In this document: piece by piece, positions 21,057-28,290 of the stretch
Numbering within the stretch: the first letter of the stretch is position 1
How the letters are laid out: each line of letters begins with the position of its first letter
Source of the DNA: a bacterium
Lineage (GTDB): Bacteria; Patescibacteria; Dojkabacteria; SC72
DNA: 28,290 nucleotides
Assembly (NCBI GenBank): GCA_029553845.1
Contig: JAKPKF010000469.1
Span: 1-28,290, forward strand
Reading direction: 5' to 3'
The notes under the pieces: model-generated
Told to the model about the DNA's origin: nothing
Seen by the model: only the letters and a program-made list of their open reading frames with translations
Database searches by the model: none
Translations under genes and position numbers: made by a program

Positions 21057-24000
21057 CGAGAAGAAAAATCTAAACGAAGTAGATATATTGAAGCTTACAT
21101 TAGCTTCTCCAGAACAGATTCTTAACTGGTCTTACGGAGAGGTTACAAAAGCAGAAACAATTAACTATCGTACATTTAGAGCAGAACCAGATGGTCTTTT
21201 CTGTGAGAAGATATTTGGACCAACCAAGAACTATGAATGCTACTGTGGCAAATACAAGAAAATTAGATATAAGGGAATTGTTTGTGACAAGTGTGGGGTA
21301 GAGGTTACAACTCAGGATGTAAGAAGAGAAAGAATGGGTCACATAGAACTCTGTGTCCCTGTAGCACATGTATGGTTTGCATATGGTATTCCAAACAAGA
21401 TGTCCATTGTCTTAAACATATCTCATAAAAAACTTCTTTCAGTAATCTACTACACAAGATATATGGTAGTAAATGTTGAGAAAAACAGAAAAACAGAAAT
21501 AATAGAAAAAGCTAATGCACAGAGAGAGGGAGAGATTACATCTCTAAGCACTCAGTTAGAAGAAGAGTTAAAAATGACTGGTGAGATGTATGATGAACAA
21601 ATTAAAGAAATTAAAAAGAAGAAAGAGAAGAACTCTGAATTCAAGATTAGTCAGGTTGAGCACAGTAGAAAACAGAGTTTAGCAAAGATTAGAAGGGAAT
21701 TTGCAGAGAAAGAGGAAGAGATAGATTCTTTCTATACAAGAATTCTACAGGTTATTGAGAAATTGAAGGTAGGAACAGTTCTTTCTGAAGATGAATATAT
21801 GGATTTAGAGGAGAGAGACCTACTCTTCTTTGAAGCTATGATGGGTGCGGAGGCAATTAAAAAACTTCTTGAGAACTTAGATTTAGAAAAAGAGACTGGT
21901 AAATTAAGAAAGAGAGCTGAAAAAGAAAAAGGTGAGAGAAAGTTAGCCACAATAAGGAGAATACAATACCTAGAAGGGTTTAAGAAGAACAATTTGAATC
22001 CAGGATGGATGATAATCACGATTCTTCCAGTTCTACCTCCAGAGCTAAGACCAATTATTCCTTTGTCAGGTGGTAAATTTGCAACTTCGGATTTAAATGA
22101 CCTGTACAGAAGAATTATTAACAGAAACAACCGTTTAAGAAGATTAATTGAAATTGGAGCACCAGATGTAATTCTTAGAAATGAGAAAAGAATGCTTCAG
22201 GAGTCTGTAGATGCATTGATAGACAACTCACATAGACCTTCCAAGGCTATGATGAATAACAAGAGATTGCCATACCAGTCACTTACAGATGATTTAAGAG
22301 GAAAGAAAGGTATATTCAGAAAGAACCTTCTTGGAAAACGAGTTGATTACTCGGGACGTGCAGTTATCGATGGAGATCCAAGTTTGAAGTTTGACCAATG
22401 TGGACTTCCAAAATCTGTTGCGCTGGAAATGTTTAAACCATTTGTAATACAACAATTACTCGCCAGAGAGATTGCTCCAAATGTAAGAATGGCAAAGGAA
22501 ATGATAGAAGAAGAGCAAGATTTCATCTGGGATATATTAGAGGAAATTATTAAGAACAAACCTGTGCTCCTAAATCGTGCACCTACACTTCATAAGTATA
22601 GTGTACAGGGTTTCTATCCAAAACTTGTAGAAGGAGAAGCTATCAGAATACACCCATTGGTATGTAAAGCATTTAATGCTGACTTCGATGGAGACCAGAT
22701 GGCTGTCCATATTCTTCTGACCGATGAGGCCAGGAAAGAAGCTGAAAAAGAAATGATGTCTTCAAAGAGCATTGTAAATATCTCCAACGGTCAGGTACTA
22801 GCAAGTCCTGCAAAAGATATGTTACTGGGTTTTTATCTAATGACAGACTTTGAAGCCAAGAAGAATCCAAAAGCATATGAATCTGCAGATAGTGCTGTAA
22901 AAGCATATGAAAGAGAGTTAATAAGTATAAAGGAAGAAATAATAGTAAGAGCAAAAGGAGAAAGACTTAATACATCTGTTGGTAGAGTAATATTTAATAG
23001 TATTCTTCCAGACGATTACAAATTCATAAATGATAGAGTGAATGTAAAAACGGTAATGAAGATAATTGATGACATCAAGAACTCAAGACCAATGGAAGAT
23101 GTTGTAACTCTTCTCGATAATATGAAGCTATTAGGATTTAAGTATGCAACGGATCTAGGATTCTCTTTCTCAATGGCTGATTGTAAAGTTGATTTCGACA
23201 TGGAATCTGAACTTAAAAGAATGGCAGACAAAGATGAACAATTACAGGAGAACTATCTACAGGGATTGATGACAAAGAATGAAAAGATAAATATATCTAC
23301 AAATATGTGGGATGATTTTGCTAATGAACTTGCAGAGAAAGCATGGCAAAAGTTAGAAAAGAACAACCCTGTATATGAGATGGTAGAATCAGGAGCGAAT
23401 GGTGGAAAGATTCAAGCAAGACAGGTATTGACAATCAAAGGTGTTGTTAGAGATTCTAGAGGAAACTGGGTACCAATGCCAATTAAGAGCAACTATAGAG
23501 ACGGATTAAGTGCATTTGAGTACTTTGTAGCTGCAAATGGTGGAAGAAAAGGTATTGCAGATAGATCCCTTAAGACATCATCTTCTGGGTATATGACAAG
23601 AAAACTTGTAGATGTAGCTCATGATGTAATCATCAGAGAAGATAATTGTGGTTACGAAGGAGAAGGACTTGTTCTAAAGAGAAATGATGATAGAAGAATG
23701 GATTTCGTAGATAGAATCTTCGGAAGAGTTCCTGCAAAAGATATTAAAATAGGTAAAAAGATTGTTGCTAAGAAAGACGAAGCGATAACAAAAGAAGTAG
23801 CTTTGGAAATAGACAAATCAGATTTAAATGAAATTTCTGTAAGGTCTCCAATGTTATGTAACTCACCACTTGGAATTTGTAAGAAATGTTATGGATTAAA
23901 TCTTGAAAATGGACAAGAAATTGAAATGGGTAAGGCAGTAGGAGTAATAGCGGCACAATCAATTGGAGAACCAGGAACACAGATGACTATGCAGACCTTC

Positions 24001-24930
24001 CATAAGGGAGGTGTTGCTAAGGTTGATATCACACAGGGTCTTCCAAGAATTGAAGAGCTATTTGAAGCTAGAACACCAAAAGCAGAAGCAGACATTGCCT
24101 CTATTGATGGAAAAGTTCATGTAGAGATAGCCGAAGACGAATCAGCAACAATCTCAATCTCAGGAGAGAAGAGAAGTACAAGATTCTATGTCGTATCTAA
24201 AGCTAAGAAAGTTTTGGTAGAGAATGAGCAGGAAGTTAAAGCGGGTCAGATAATCTTTATAGATGCTGAAGAGAATGAAAAACAAGCTCCTTTCGATGGA
24301 AAAGTAACGCTTGAAGGTGGAATCATGGAAATAAATGGAGCAATCAAAGCAGAGGAGATAGTATCTGTACTACCAGGTGTATCCATACTTGTGGAAGATG
24401 GAGAAACAATAAAAGCTGGACAACAATTAGTAGAAGGTTCAGTAGATCCAAAGAAACTCTCCATAGTAGCAGATATAATTACAGCACAAAAATATATTCT
24501 TGACGAAGTTCAGAAGGTATTTAATGAGCAGGGAGTTCCAATCGATGATGTACACTTAGAGATTATCTTAAGACAGATGGCAAGACTTGGAAAAGTAGAA
24601 GAATCAGGAGATACAGATTCTCTAGTAGGATCTTTAGTAAATAGATTCTTAGCAGATGCGAAGAATAGACTATTACTAAGCCAAGGAAAGAACATTGCAT
24701 TGGTAACTCCAAAGCTATTTGGTATCAAAACATCATCCCTAAATACAGAAGGATTCTTGTCAGCCATGTCATTCCAAGAGCAAGTAAGAGTACTAACAAG
24801 TAGTGCTATATTAGGAAAAACAGATTTCCTTAGAGGTATGAAAGAGAATGTAATCATCGGAAGATTAATACCTGTAGGAGAGCGAGCTGAGATAAAAGAT
24901 ATAAATGATGTAGCAGAGCTTAAATTTTAA
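21040..24930 (+). CDS. rpoC: RNA polymerase beta' subunit
   Basis: This 1296-residue beta' subunit carries the catalytic magnesium loop NADFDGDQMAVH from residue 546. The N-terminal zinc knuckle has CYCGKYK and CDKCG (about residues 67-88), and the second zinc site has DNCGYEG and CNSPLGICKKCYG. Other marks are the clamp (YKGIVCDKCGVEVT), the lid/rudder region with RPSKAMMNNKRLPYQSL, DLRGKKGIFRKNLLGKRVDY, the bridge helix and trigger-loop area (GANGGKIQARQVLTIKG; AQSIGEPGTQMTMQTFHKGG), and a C-terminal sandwich-barrel-hybrid segment. A coiled-coil, lysine- and glutamate-rich stretch at about 155-235 lies near the clamp tip. The start overlaps rpoB by 17 nt in another frame and has a strong ribosome-binding site. 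Confidence 0.97.
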   Translation: MKKIFNEKKNLNEVDILKLTLASPEQILNWSYGEVTKAETINYRTFRAEPDGLFCEKIFGPTKNYECYCGKYKKIRYKGIVCDKCGVEVTTQDVRRERMGHIELCVPVAHVWFAYGIPNKMSIVLNISHKKLLSVIYYTRYMVVNVEKNRKTEIIEKANAQREGEITSLSTQLEEELKMTGEMYDEQIKEIKKKKEKNSEFKISQVEHSRKQSLAKIRREFAEKEEEIDSFYTRILQVIEKLKVGTVLSEDEYMDLEERDLLFFEAMMGAEAIKKLLENLDLEKETGKLRKRAEKEKGERKLATIRRIQYLEGFKKNNLNPGWMIITILPVLPPELRPIIPLSGGKFATSDLNDLYRRIINRNNRLRRLIEIGAPDVILRNEKRMLQESVDALIDNSHRPSKAMMNNKRLPYQSLTDDLRGKKGIFRKNLLGKRVDYSGRAVIDGDPSLKFDQCGLPKSVALEMFKPFVIQQLLAREIAPNVRMAKEMIEEEQDFIWDILEEIIKNKPVLLNRAPTLHKYSVQGFYPKLVEGEAIRIHPLVCKAFNADFDGDQMAVHILLTDEARKEAEKEMMSSKSIVNISNGQVLASPAKDMLLGFYLMTDFEAKKNPKAYESADSAVKAYERELISIKEEIIVRAKGERLNTSVGRVIFNSILPDDYKFINDRVNVKTVMKIIDDIKNSRPMEDVVTLLDNMKLLGFKYATDLGFSFSMADCKVDFDMESELKRMADKDEQLQENYLQGLMTKNEKINISTNMWDDFANELAEKAWQKLEKNNPVYEMVESGANGGKIQARQVLTIKGVVRDSRGNWVPMPIKSNYRDGLSAFEYFVAANGGRKGIADRSLKTSSSGYMTRKLVDVAHDVIIREDNCGYEGEGLVLKRNDDRRMDFVDRIFGRVPAKDIKIGKKIVAKKDEAITKEVALEIDKSDLNEISVRSPMLCNSPLGICKKCYGLNLENGQEIEMGKAVGVIAAQSIGEPGTQMTMQTFHKGGVAKVDITQGLPRIEELFEARTPKAEADIASIDGKVHVEIAEDESATISISGEKRSTRFYVVSKAKKVLVENEQEVKAGQIIFIDAEENEKQAPFDGKVTLEGGIMEINGAIKAEEIVSVLPGVSILVEDGETIKAGQQLVEGSVDPKKLSIVADIITAQKYILDEVQKVFNEQGVPIDDVHLEIILRQMARLGKVEESGDTDSLVGSLVNRFLADAKNRLLLSQGKNIALVTPKLFGIKTSSLNTEGFLSAMSFQEQVRVLTSSAILGKTDFLRGMKENVIIGRLIPVGERAEIKDINDVAELKF

Positions 24931-24942
24931 TTGATTTTGTTA

Positions 24943-24948
24943 TATAAT
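24943..24948 (+). promoter_or_regulatory. rpsL -10 box
   Basis: A perfect TATAAT ends 7 nt before the rpsL ATG at 24956, in the 25-nt gap after rpoC. TTAAAT sits 17 bp upstream as a weak -35 box. It suggests rpsL-rpsG can be transcribed separately from rpoBC as a leaderless mRNA. Confidence 0.55.
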
Positions 24949-24955
24949 ACCGACC

Positions 24956-25375
24956 ATGCCAACTATTAACCAATTAATAAGAAAACCTAGAAAATCTAAA
25001 GCAAAGAGAGTTAAGCATATAGCACTTGCTACGAACTTTAATCCTCTTAAAAATAGATATTCAAGAGAGAAGAACCCTTTTAAGAGAGGTGTATGTCTTC
25101 AGGTAAAAACCATGACACCAAAAAAACCTAACTCTGCTTTAAGGAAAGTAGCAAGAGTAAGACTTTCTAATGGTATGGAAATTACAGCATACATCCCAGG
25201 TGAGGGGCATAACCTTCAGGAGCACTCTGTTGTTCTTCTAAAAGCAGGAAGAAAAAGAGATCTCCCAGGTGTTAAATATATTGTTGTAAGAGGTAAATAT
25301 GACACTGCAGGTGTACAAGGAAGAAAGAAAGCAAGATCAAAATACGGTGCTAAATCACCTAAAAATGCAGACTAG
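24956..25375 (+). CDS. rpsL: 30S ribosomal protein S12
   Basis: This 139-residue protein is part of the decoding centre of the small subunit. It opens with the canonical [10 protein letters not shown]. The core [38 protein letters not shown] and [20 protein letters not shown] matches S12 throughout. It is about 14 residues longer than E. coli S12, owing to an insertion around residues 22-40 ([19 protein letters not shown]) before KRGVC. In E. coli numbering K42 is kept (K56 here) but K87 is replaced by R101, a position linked to streptomycin response; D88 (D102 here) is kept. It is followed by rpsG after 21 nt, as in str operons, but fusA and tuf do not follow. Confidence 0.97.
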   Translation: MPTINQLIRKPRKSKAKRVKHIALATNFNPLKNRYSREKNPFKRGVCLQVKTMTPKKPNSALRKVARVRLSNGMEITAYIPGEGHNLQEHSVVLLKAGRKRDLPGVKYIVVRGKYDTAGVQGRKKARSKYGAKSPKNAD

Positions 25376-25396
25376 TTTTAATTAAAGAATATAAAA

Positions 25397-25867
25397 ATGA
25401 GAGGAAAAAGAGCAAAAAGAAGAGAACAAGTAGGAGACAGAAAGTATGGTAATCTAACTATCTCTAGATTGATAAATAAAGTAATGCAAGATGGTAAAAA
25501 AACAATTGCGGAGGATTTAGTATATACAGCATTAAACAGTGCTGCTGAAAGTGCAAAGGAAAAAGATATAGCAATATTTATGAATAGAGTAATAGATAAT
25601 GTTAAACCAGCACTTGAAATTAGAGCAAGAAGAGTAGGAGGAGCTAACTATCAGGTTCCAGTGCCTGTATCTCCAAGAAGACAAGAGACACTTGCTATCA
25701 GGTGGATAGTTGATACATCAAGAGCCAAATCAGGCACATCATTTGATAAAACCCTAGCAACAGAACTTCTAAATGCATATAACGGAGAAGGTGAGGCTAT
25801 TAAGAAAAAGCAGGATACTGAAAGGATGGCAGAAGCAAACAAAGCATTTGCACATTTCAAATGGTAA
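25397..25867 (+). CDS. rpsG: 30S ribosomal protein S7
   Basis: This 156-residue protein nucleates assembly of the 30S head by binding the 3' domain of 16S rRNA. Family features are KYGNLTISRLINKVMQDGKK near the N terminus, the central NVKPALEIRARRVGGANYQV and PVPVSPRRQETLAIRWI, and the C-terminal helical EANKAFAHFKW. Length is normal. The ATG is preceded by A/T-rich sequence with no Shine-Dalgarno sequence, so translation may depend on coupling with rpsL. A strong intrinsic terminator begins 27 nt after the stop and ends the rpoBC-rpsLG unit. Confidence 0.97.
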   Translation: MRGKRAKRREQVGDRKYGNLTISRLINKVMQDGKKTIAEDLVYTALNSAAESAKEKDIAIFMNRVIDNVKPALEIRARRVGGANYQVPVPVSPRRQETLAIRWIVDTSRAKSGTSFDKTLATELLNAYNGEGEAIKKKQDTERMAEANKAFAHFKW

Positions 25868-25894
25868 GCTTAAGCATAGAATTTATATTGATTT

Positions 25895-25917
25895 AAGAGG
25901 GGCTCAGGCCCCTTTTT
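25895..25917 (+). terminator. intrinsic terminator after rpsG
   Basis: AGGGGC (25898-25903), loop TCAG and GCCCCT (25908-25913) form a GC-rich stem that continues into A/T pairs and ends with a run of five T. It is the clearest terminator in the window. The reverse strand has a weaker T-tail, so it mainly serves the plus strand. Confidence 0.85.
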
Positions 25918-25941
25918 CATTTAGATTTAACATACTAGGGG

Positions 25942-26883
25942 TTACTTAGTACTCTCTATCCTCTCCCAACCAGTAGAAGGCATATCTTTTCGTAATATAT
26001 CTCTCTCCCAAAATATCTTTATCCAAGTTATTAACCTAACAGGAAAGAGAAGAAGAGACCATACGAACTCTTTAACATTTCTTGGATATTTCAGAACAAA
26101 GAAAGCATATGGTAACTCTATGAAAAAGCTTCTACTCTGCTTATCTTTCTTGAATATTCCAAACTTTTTTAACTGCTTAAAACCTCCAAGAGATCTAACT
26201 TTCTGCTTGTAGTAATCTTTCAAATTAGTAGGATATTTGACATAACAGGTAGCATTCGGATTATATGCAATTTCGTACCCATCATTCCGAAGAGAATATG
26301 AGATATATGCATCATCAGAAAGAACATTATCTGGAATTTTTAGATCAATATTTCTTATTGCCATTATATACCCGCTCATGGGATAGAAGCTTTTATCACT
26401 TACATAATAACCATTTCTTTTTACTTCTTGCATAGTATTTCTTCTCCTGTGGTCTCCTGATTCTGAAAGAAGATGTCCCCAATATCCAAAAATATTTTCT
26501 CTACTATCCTGAGACACTGGTCTTCCACTTACTCCTCCTATCTTGGCATTCTCAAATGGTTTAATTAATTCTGCTACTGCATTTTCTCCAAAAAAAGTAT
26601 CTCCATCTGTAAGGATAATTATATCCCCCTTTGCTTTCTTGAGTGCTAATTTAAGAGCATACGGTTTGCCTTTGTGAGGATCAATGATATGGTGGTACTC
26701 ACTATTGGAAAGTTTAAGTATGTTAGCCATTTTCTTACCAGCTTTGAGAGTTAGTTCATCTGGGGATACTTGTATTATCTCGAAAGGTTTAATAATGCCA
26801 GAATATTTTTTATCTGCTATACACTGAATACATTTTCCAATGGTATGCGGTTCTTTAAAAGAGGTAATAATTACTGAAATCAT
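25942..26883 (-). CDS. family 2 glycosyltransferase, membrane-associated
   Basis: This 313-residue GT-A fold enzyme probably transfers a sugar from a nucleotide-sugar donor to a cell-surface or lipid acceptor. It begins MISVIITSFKEPHTIGKCI, the usual GT2 start. The metal-binding DxD is D93-G-D95 (IILTDGDTFF), and a catalytic acidic pair lies at D190-D191 (LSDDAYIS). The processive-type QxxRW motif is changed to QKVRSLGG near 227-234, so a non-processive role is more likely. Two hydrophobic segments near the C terminus (about 255-295) should anchor it to the membrane. The -10 box ends 5 nt before the ATG. It lies downstream of rplY on the same strand and convergent to rpsG. Confidence 0.87.
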   Translation of the reverse strand: MISVIITSFKEPHTIGKCIQCIADKKYSGIIKPFEIIQVSPDELTLKAGKKMANILKLSNSEYHHIIDPHKGKPYALKLALKKAKGDIIILTDGDTFFGENAVAELIKPFENAKIGGVSGRPVSQDSRENIFGYWGHLLSESGDHRRRNTMQEVKRNGYYVSDKSFYPMSGYIMAIRNIDLKIPDNVLSDDAYISYSLRNDGYEIAYNPNATCYVKYPTNLKDYYKQKVRSLGGFKQLKKFGIFKKDKQSRSFFIELPYAFFVLKYPRNVKEFVWSLLLFPVRLITWIKIFWERDILRKDMPSTGWERIESTK

Positions 26884-26888
26884 ACGAT

Positions 26889-26894
26889 ATTATA
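26889..26894 (-). promoter_or_regulatory. -10 box of the GT2 gene
   Basis: The minus strand has TATAAT ending 5 nt before the ATG at 26883, with TTAAAA at a 17-bp distance as a weak -35 box (26912-26917). The mRNA would begin at the start codon. Confidence 0.5.
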
Positions 26895-26922
26895 CCTGTT
26901 ATGGAAAAATATTTTAAGAATA

Positions 26923-27582
26923 CTACTTAGGTTCCTCTGTTGGAGTCTCTGCTCCCTCCTCTGTAACTTCTGTACCTTCTGCAACCTCTTCTCCCTCTGC
27001 AGCAACAGGAGCAATAACTTCTTCCTCTTTCTGAGGTTCTGTGACTGTAACGATTGTAGATTTCTTAGTATCTTCATTTATTAAGCTCATTCCCTCTGGT
27101 AGTTTAATATCTTCAACAGCGATACTCTGTCCTGGGTGATCTAAACCAGAAATATCTATTTCAATAAATGGCTTAAGATCAGATAATTTACATCTAACAT
27201 CAATACTATCTAAAGCCTCAACCAAAACACCTAGATTATTCTTTACTGCTGGAGAAATACCAACAATATGGAATGGAATTGTAAATACCATGGGTTTGGA
27301 CTCATCAATCTCAAAGAAAGAAATATGTCTTAATTCTTCTGTCATAGGATTAAAATCTATCTCTTTAACTAATACTTTTGATGCTTTACCATCTAATTCT
27401 GCATCATAAATAGTTGTGGAAGTTGCTTCTCTAGATATCTGTCCCGCTATTCTTGAATCTATCTGAATATTTGTGGATTCACCCTTTGCATTGTATATAA
27501 CTGCAGGGGTAAGATTCTCTTTCAAAAGATTCTTACTTTTCTTACCAAGGATATTTCTTTTTGTGAATACAATCTTTTCCAT
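26923..27582 (-). CDS. rplY: 50S ribosomal protein L25/Ctc
   Basis: This 219-residue protein binds 5S rRNA in the large subunit. It is the long, two-domain Ctc form: an N-terminal L25 domain (MEKIVFTKRNILGKKSKNLL, then LTPAVIYNAKGES) and a beta-rich TL5 C-terminal domain (HISFFEIDESKPMVFTIPFH, then PFIEIDISGLDHPGQSIAVE). A glutamate/alanine-rich acidic tail of about 35 residues closes the chain. The frame is open for 30 more codons upstream to 27672, but that stretch covers the promoter and divergent control region and does not resemble L25. The ATG at 27582 is therefore preferred. Ctc is a general stress protein in Bacillus, and here the gene is divergent from the heat-shock repressor gene hrcA. 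Confidence 0.92.
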   Translation of the reverse strand: MEKIVFTKRNILGKKSKNLLKENLTPAVIYNAKGESTNIQIDSRIAGQISREATSTTIYDAELDGKASKVLVKEIDFNPMTEELRHISFFEIDESKPMVFTIPFHIVGISPAVKNNLGVLVEALDSIDVRCKLSDLKPFIEIDISGLDHPGQSIAVEDIKLPEGMSLINEDTKKSTIVTVTEPQKEEEVIAPVAAEGEEVAEGTEVTEEGAETPTEEPK

Positions 27583-27592
27583 AATGGATAGG

Positions 27593-27621
27593 AGTATATC
27601 AAAGAATGGGGGATTTGACAA
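27593..27621 (-). promoter_or_regulatory. rplY promoter
   Basis: The minus strand has TTGTCA (27616-27621), a 17-bp spacer and TATACT (27593-27598) preceded by TGA, making it both a -35/-10 and an extended -10 promoter. The -10 box ends 10 nt before the ATG, so the leader is about 4 nt. Confidence 0.7.
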
Positions 27622-27636
27622 TAATTCAGCAAATAT

Positions 27637-27665
27637 TTGACACTCAAACTTTTCCACGATATACT
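27637..27665 (+). promoter_or_regulatory. hrcA promoter
   Basis: A consensus TTGACA (27637-27642), a 17-bp spacer and TATACT (27660-27665) form the strongest promoter in the window. Initiation near 27672 falls inside the CIRCE-like operator that begins at the next base. It is back-to-back with the rplY promoter. Confidence 0.8.
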
Positions 27666-27692
27666 TTAGCACCTAAACTTATTGTCTGCTAA
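27666..27692 (+). promoter_or_regulatory. CIRCE-like HrcA operator
   Basis: TTAGCACCT, nine bases, then GTCTGCTAA matches the CIRCE consensus (TTAGCACTC-N9-GAGTGCTAA) at seven of nine positions in each arm, with the exact 9-base spacer. It directly follows the -10 box of hrcA and ends 2 nt before the start codon, so bound HrcA would block its own transcription. Confidence 0.8.
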
Positions 27693-27694
27693 AA

Positions 27695-28290
27695 GTGAAT
27701 ATAACAGAAAGGCAAAATGCCATTTTAATGGCAGTAATTAAAGAGTTCATGGATGATGCAAACGAAGTAGGTTCGCTATCCTTGGTTGAGAAATACAACC
27801 TTGGAGTAAGCTCTGCGACTATTAGAAACGAAATGGTCAAATTAATGTCTCTAGGACTTTTGGAAAAGAATCACATATCTTCTGGAAGATTACCAACAGA
27901 CCAAGCATTGAGGCTGTATGTGTCTAAAATAATAGATAGGTCATCTCTGAACCCTCTTGTTTCTGTAGAAATAAGACAGGGGATCTTTAGGGACAGATTC
28001 TCTAAAGATATTGTTATTAAATCAATTCTACAGATCCTTGCCAAAGAAACAGATTCTGTAGTATTCCTAATACTAGATGATGATGTTAGATACTATGGAT
28101 TAGCCAACATTCTTGCATATGAGGAATTTCAATCAATTGAGAAAATAAAAAGTGTAATTAGTATTCTTGAAGACGATGTATTTCTTAAAAACATGGCTCA
28201 GAAATATTCAAGCTCTGGAGTGTCACTTCTAATTGGTGAAGAGTCAGGTGTAGGTACACTGCAAGACTGTGCTATGGCTTTTACTAAGAT
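27695..28290 (+). CDS. hrcA: heat-inducible transcription repressor HrcA, 5' part
   Basis: The first 198 codons are present and the gene runs off the right edge. The N-terminal winged helix-turn-helix is clear: NAILMAVIKEFMDDANEVGS, then LVEKYNLGVSSATIRNEMVK and the wing HISSGRLPTDQALRLYV, as in HrcA. The GAF-like effector domain begins after about residue 100. HrcA represses chaperone genes by binding CIRCE, and its activity usually depends on the GroE chaperonin. The start is taken as GTG at 27695: it is the first start in frame after a TAA at 27674, and it follows the CIRCE-like site by 2 nt. No ribosome-binding site is seen. grpE-dnaK-dnaJ often follow hrcA but lie outside the window. Confidence 0.92.
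   Translation, partial: MNITERQNAILMAVIKEFMDDANEVGSLSLVEKYNLGVSSATIRNEMVKLMSLGLLEKNHISSGRLPTDQALRLYVSKIIDRSSLNPLVSVEIRQGIFRDRFSKDIVIKSILQILAKETDSVVFLILDDDVRYYGLANILAYEEFQSIEKIKSVISILEDDVFLKNMAQKYSSSGVSLLIGEESGVGTLQDCAMAFTK

Noticed and set aside
27583..27672. 30-codon N-terminal extension of L25
   Set aside because: It spans the rplY promoter and the hrcA -35 region, and its residues do not resemble L25.
1..28290. UGA reassignment (as in Gracilibacteria)
   Set aside because: All core genes are full length without in-frame TGA under the standard code, so there is no positive sign of recoding.
1..28290. CRISPR arrays, insertion sequences, prophage, tRNA genes or an origin
   Set aside because: No spaced direct repeats, transposase or integrase motifs, tRNA-like cloverleaf or DnaA-box cluster were seen; dnaG alone does not indicate an origin.

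Overview
The window is a dense, AT-rich bacterial chromosome segment of ordinary housekeeping and cell-envelope genes. It holds 22 genes complete at their 3' end, the start of hrcA running off the right edge, and one candidate mini-gene. There is no mobile element, CRISPR array, tRNA or rRNA gene. Several traits suggest Candidate Phyla Radiation (Patescibacteria): short information-processing proteins, ribosomal protein S12 with a roughly 14-residue insertion, a DUF4012 envelope protein, PilN/PilO-type proteins, AGA/AAA/GAA-rich coding and very short intergenic gaps. That placement is an inference from gene content and style, not from a marker phylogeny.

Layout, left to right. Plus strand: the 3' end of valS, a 309-nt gap, metG, then pilN-like, pilO-like and a small membrane protein. 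Minus strand: rpoD. Plus strand: a small zinc-ribbon gene. Minus strand, 5428-12474 in descending order: a methyltransferase fused to a zinc ribbon, rsmA, a small membrane protein, a GT4-like polyprenyl-phosphate transferase, a PEGA-domain protein, and a very large dehydrogenase-like/DUF4012 fusion. Upstream of these on the minus strand lie dnaG (12476-14200), a RodZ-like protein and ftsK. Plus strand: rpoB, rpoC, rpsL, rpsG and a strong terminator. Minus strand: a GT2 glycosyltransferase and rplY (L25/Ctc). Plus strand: hrcA behind a CIRCE-like operator.

How the parts fit. RpoB, RpoC and RpoD are the core and primary sigma factor of RNA polymerase. S12, S7 and L25, RsmA, ValRS and MetRS serve translation. 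DnaG, FtsK and the RodZ-like protein link replication, chromosome segregation and cell shape. The 5428-10792 block looks like envelope or surface-polymer biology.

Promoter reading gave the clearest general pattern. At least nine genes have a TATAAT-like -10 box ending only 5-10 nt before the start codon, so their mRNAs would be leaderless or nearly so. A clear Shine-Dalgarno sequence was seen only for rpoC. Against that background the most unusual item is in the valS-metG gap. On the minus strand there is a promoter (TGGACA, 17 nt, TACAAT), a leaderless 46-codon ORF, a 15-nt segment exactly complementary to the usual bacterial 16S rRNA 3' tail but with no start codon after it, and a terminator hairpin. 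Other points of interest are natural substitutions at rifampicin and streptomycin contact positions, catalytic-residue loss in two envelope enzyme homologues, two convergent gene pairs sharing a palindromic stop tetramer, and no TGA stop in 22 genes.
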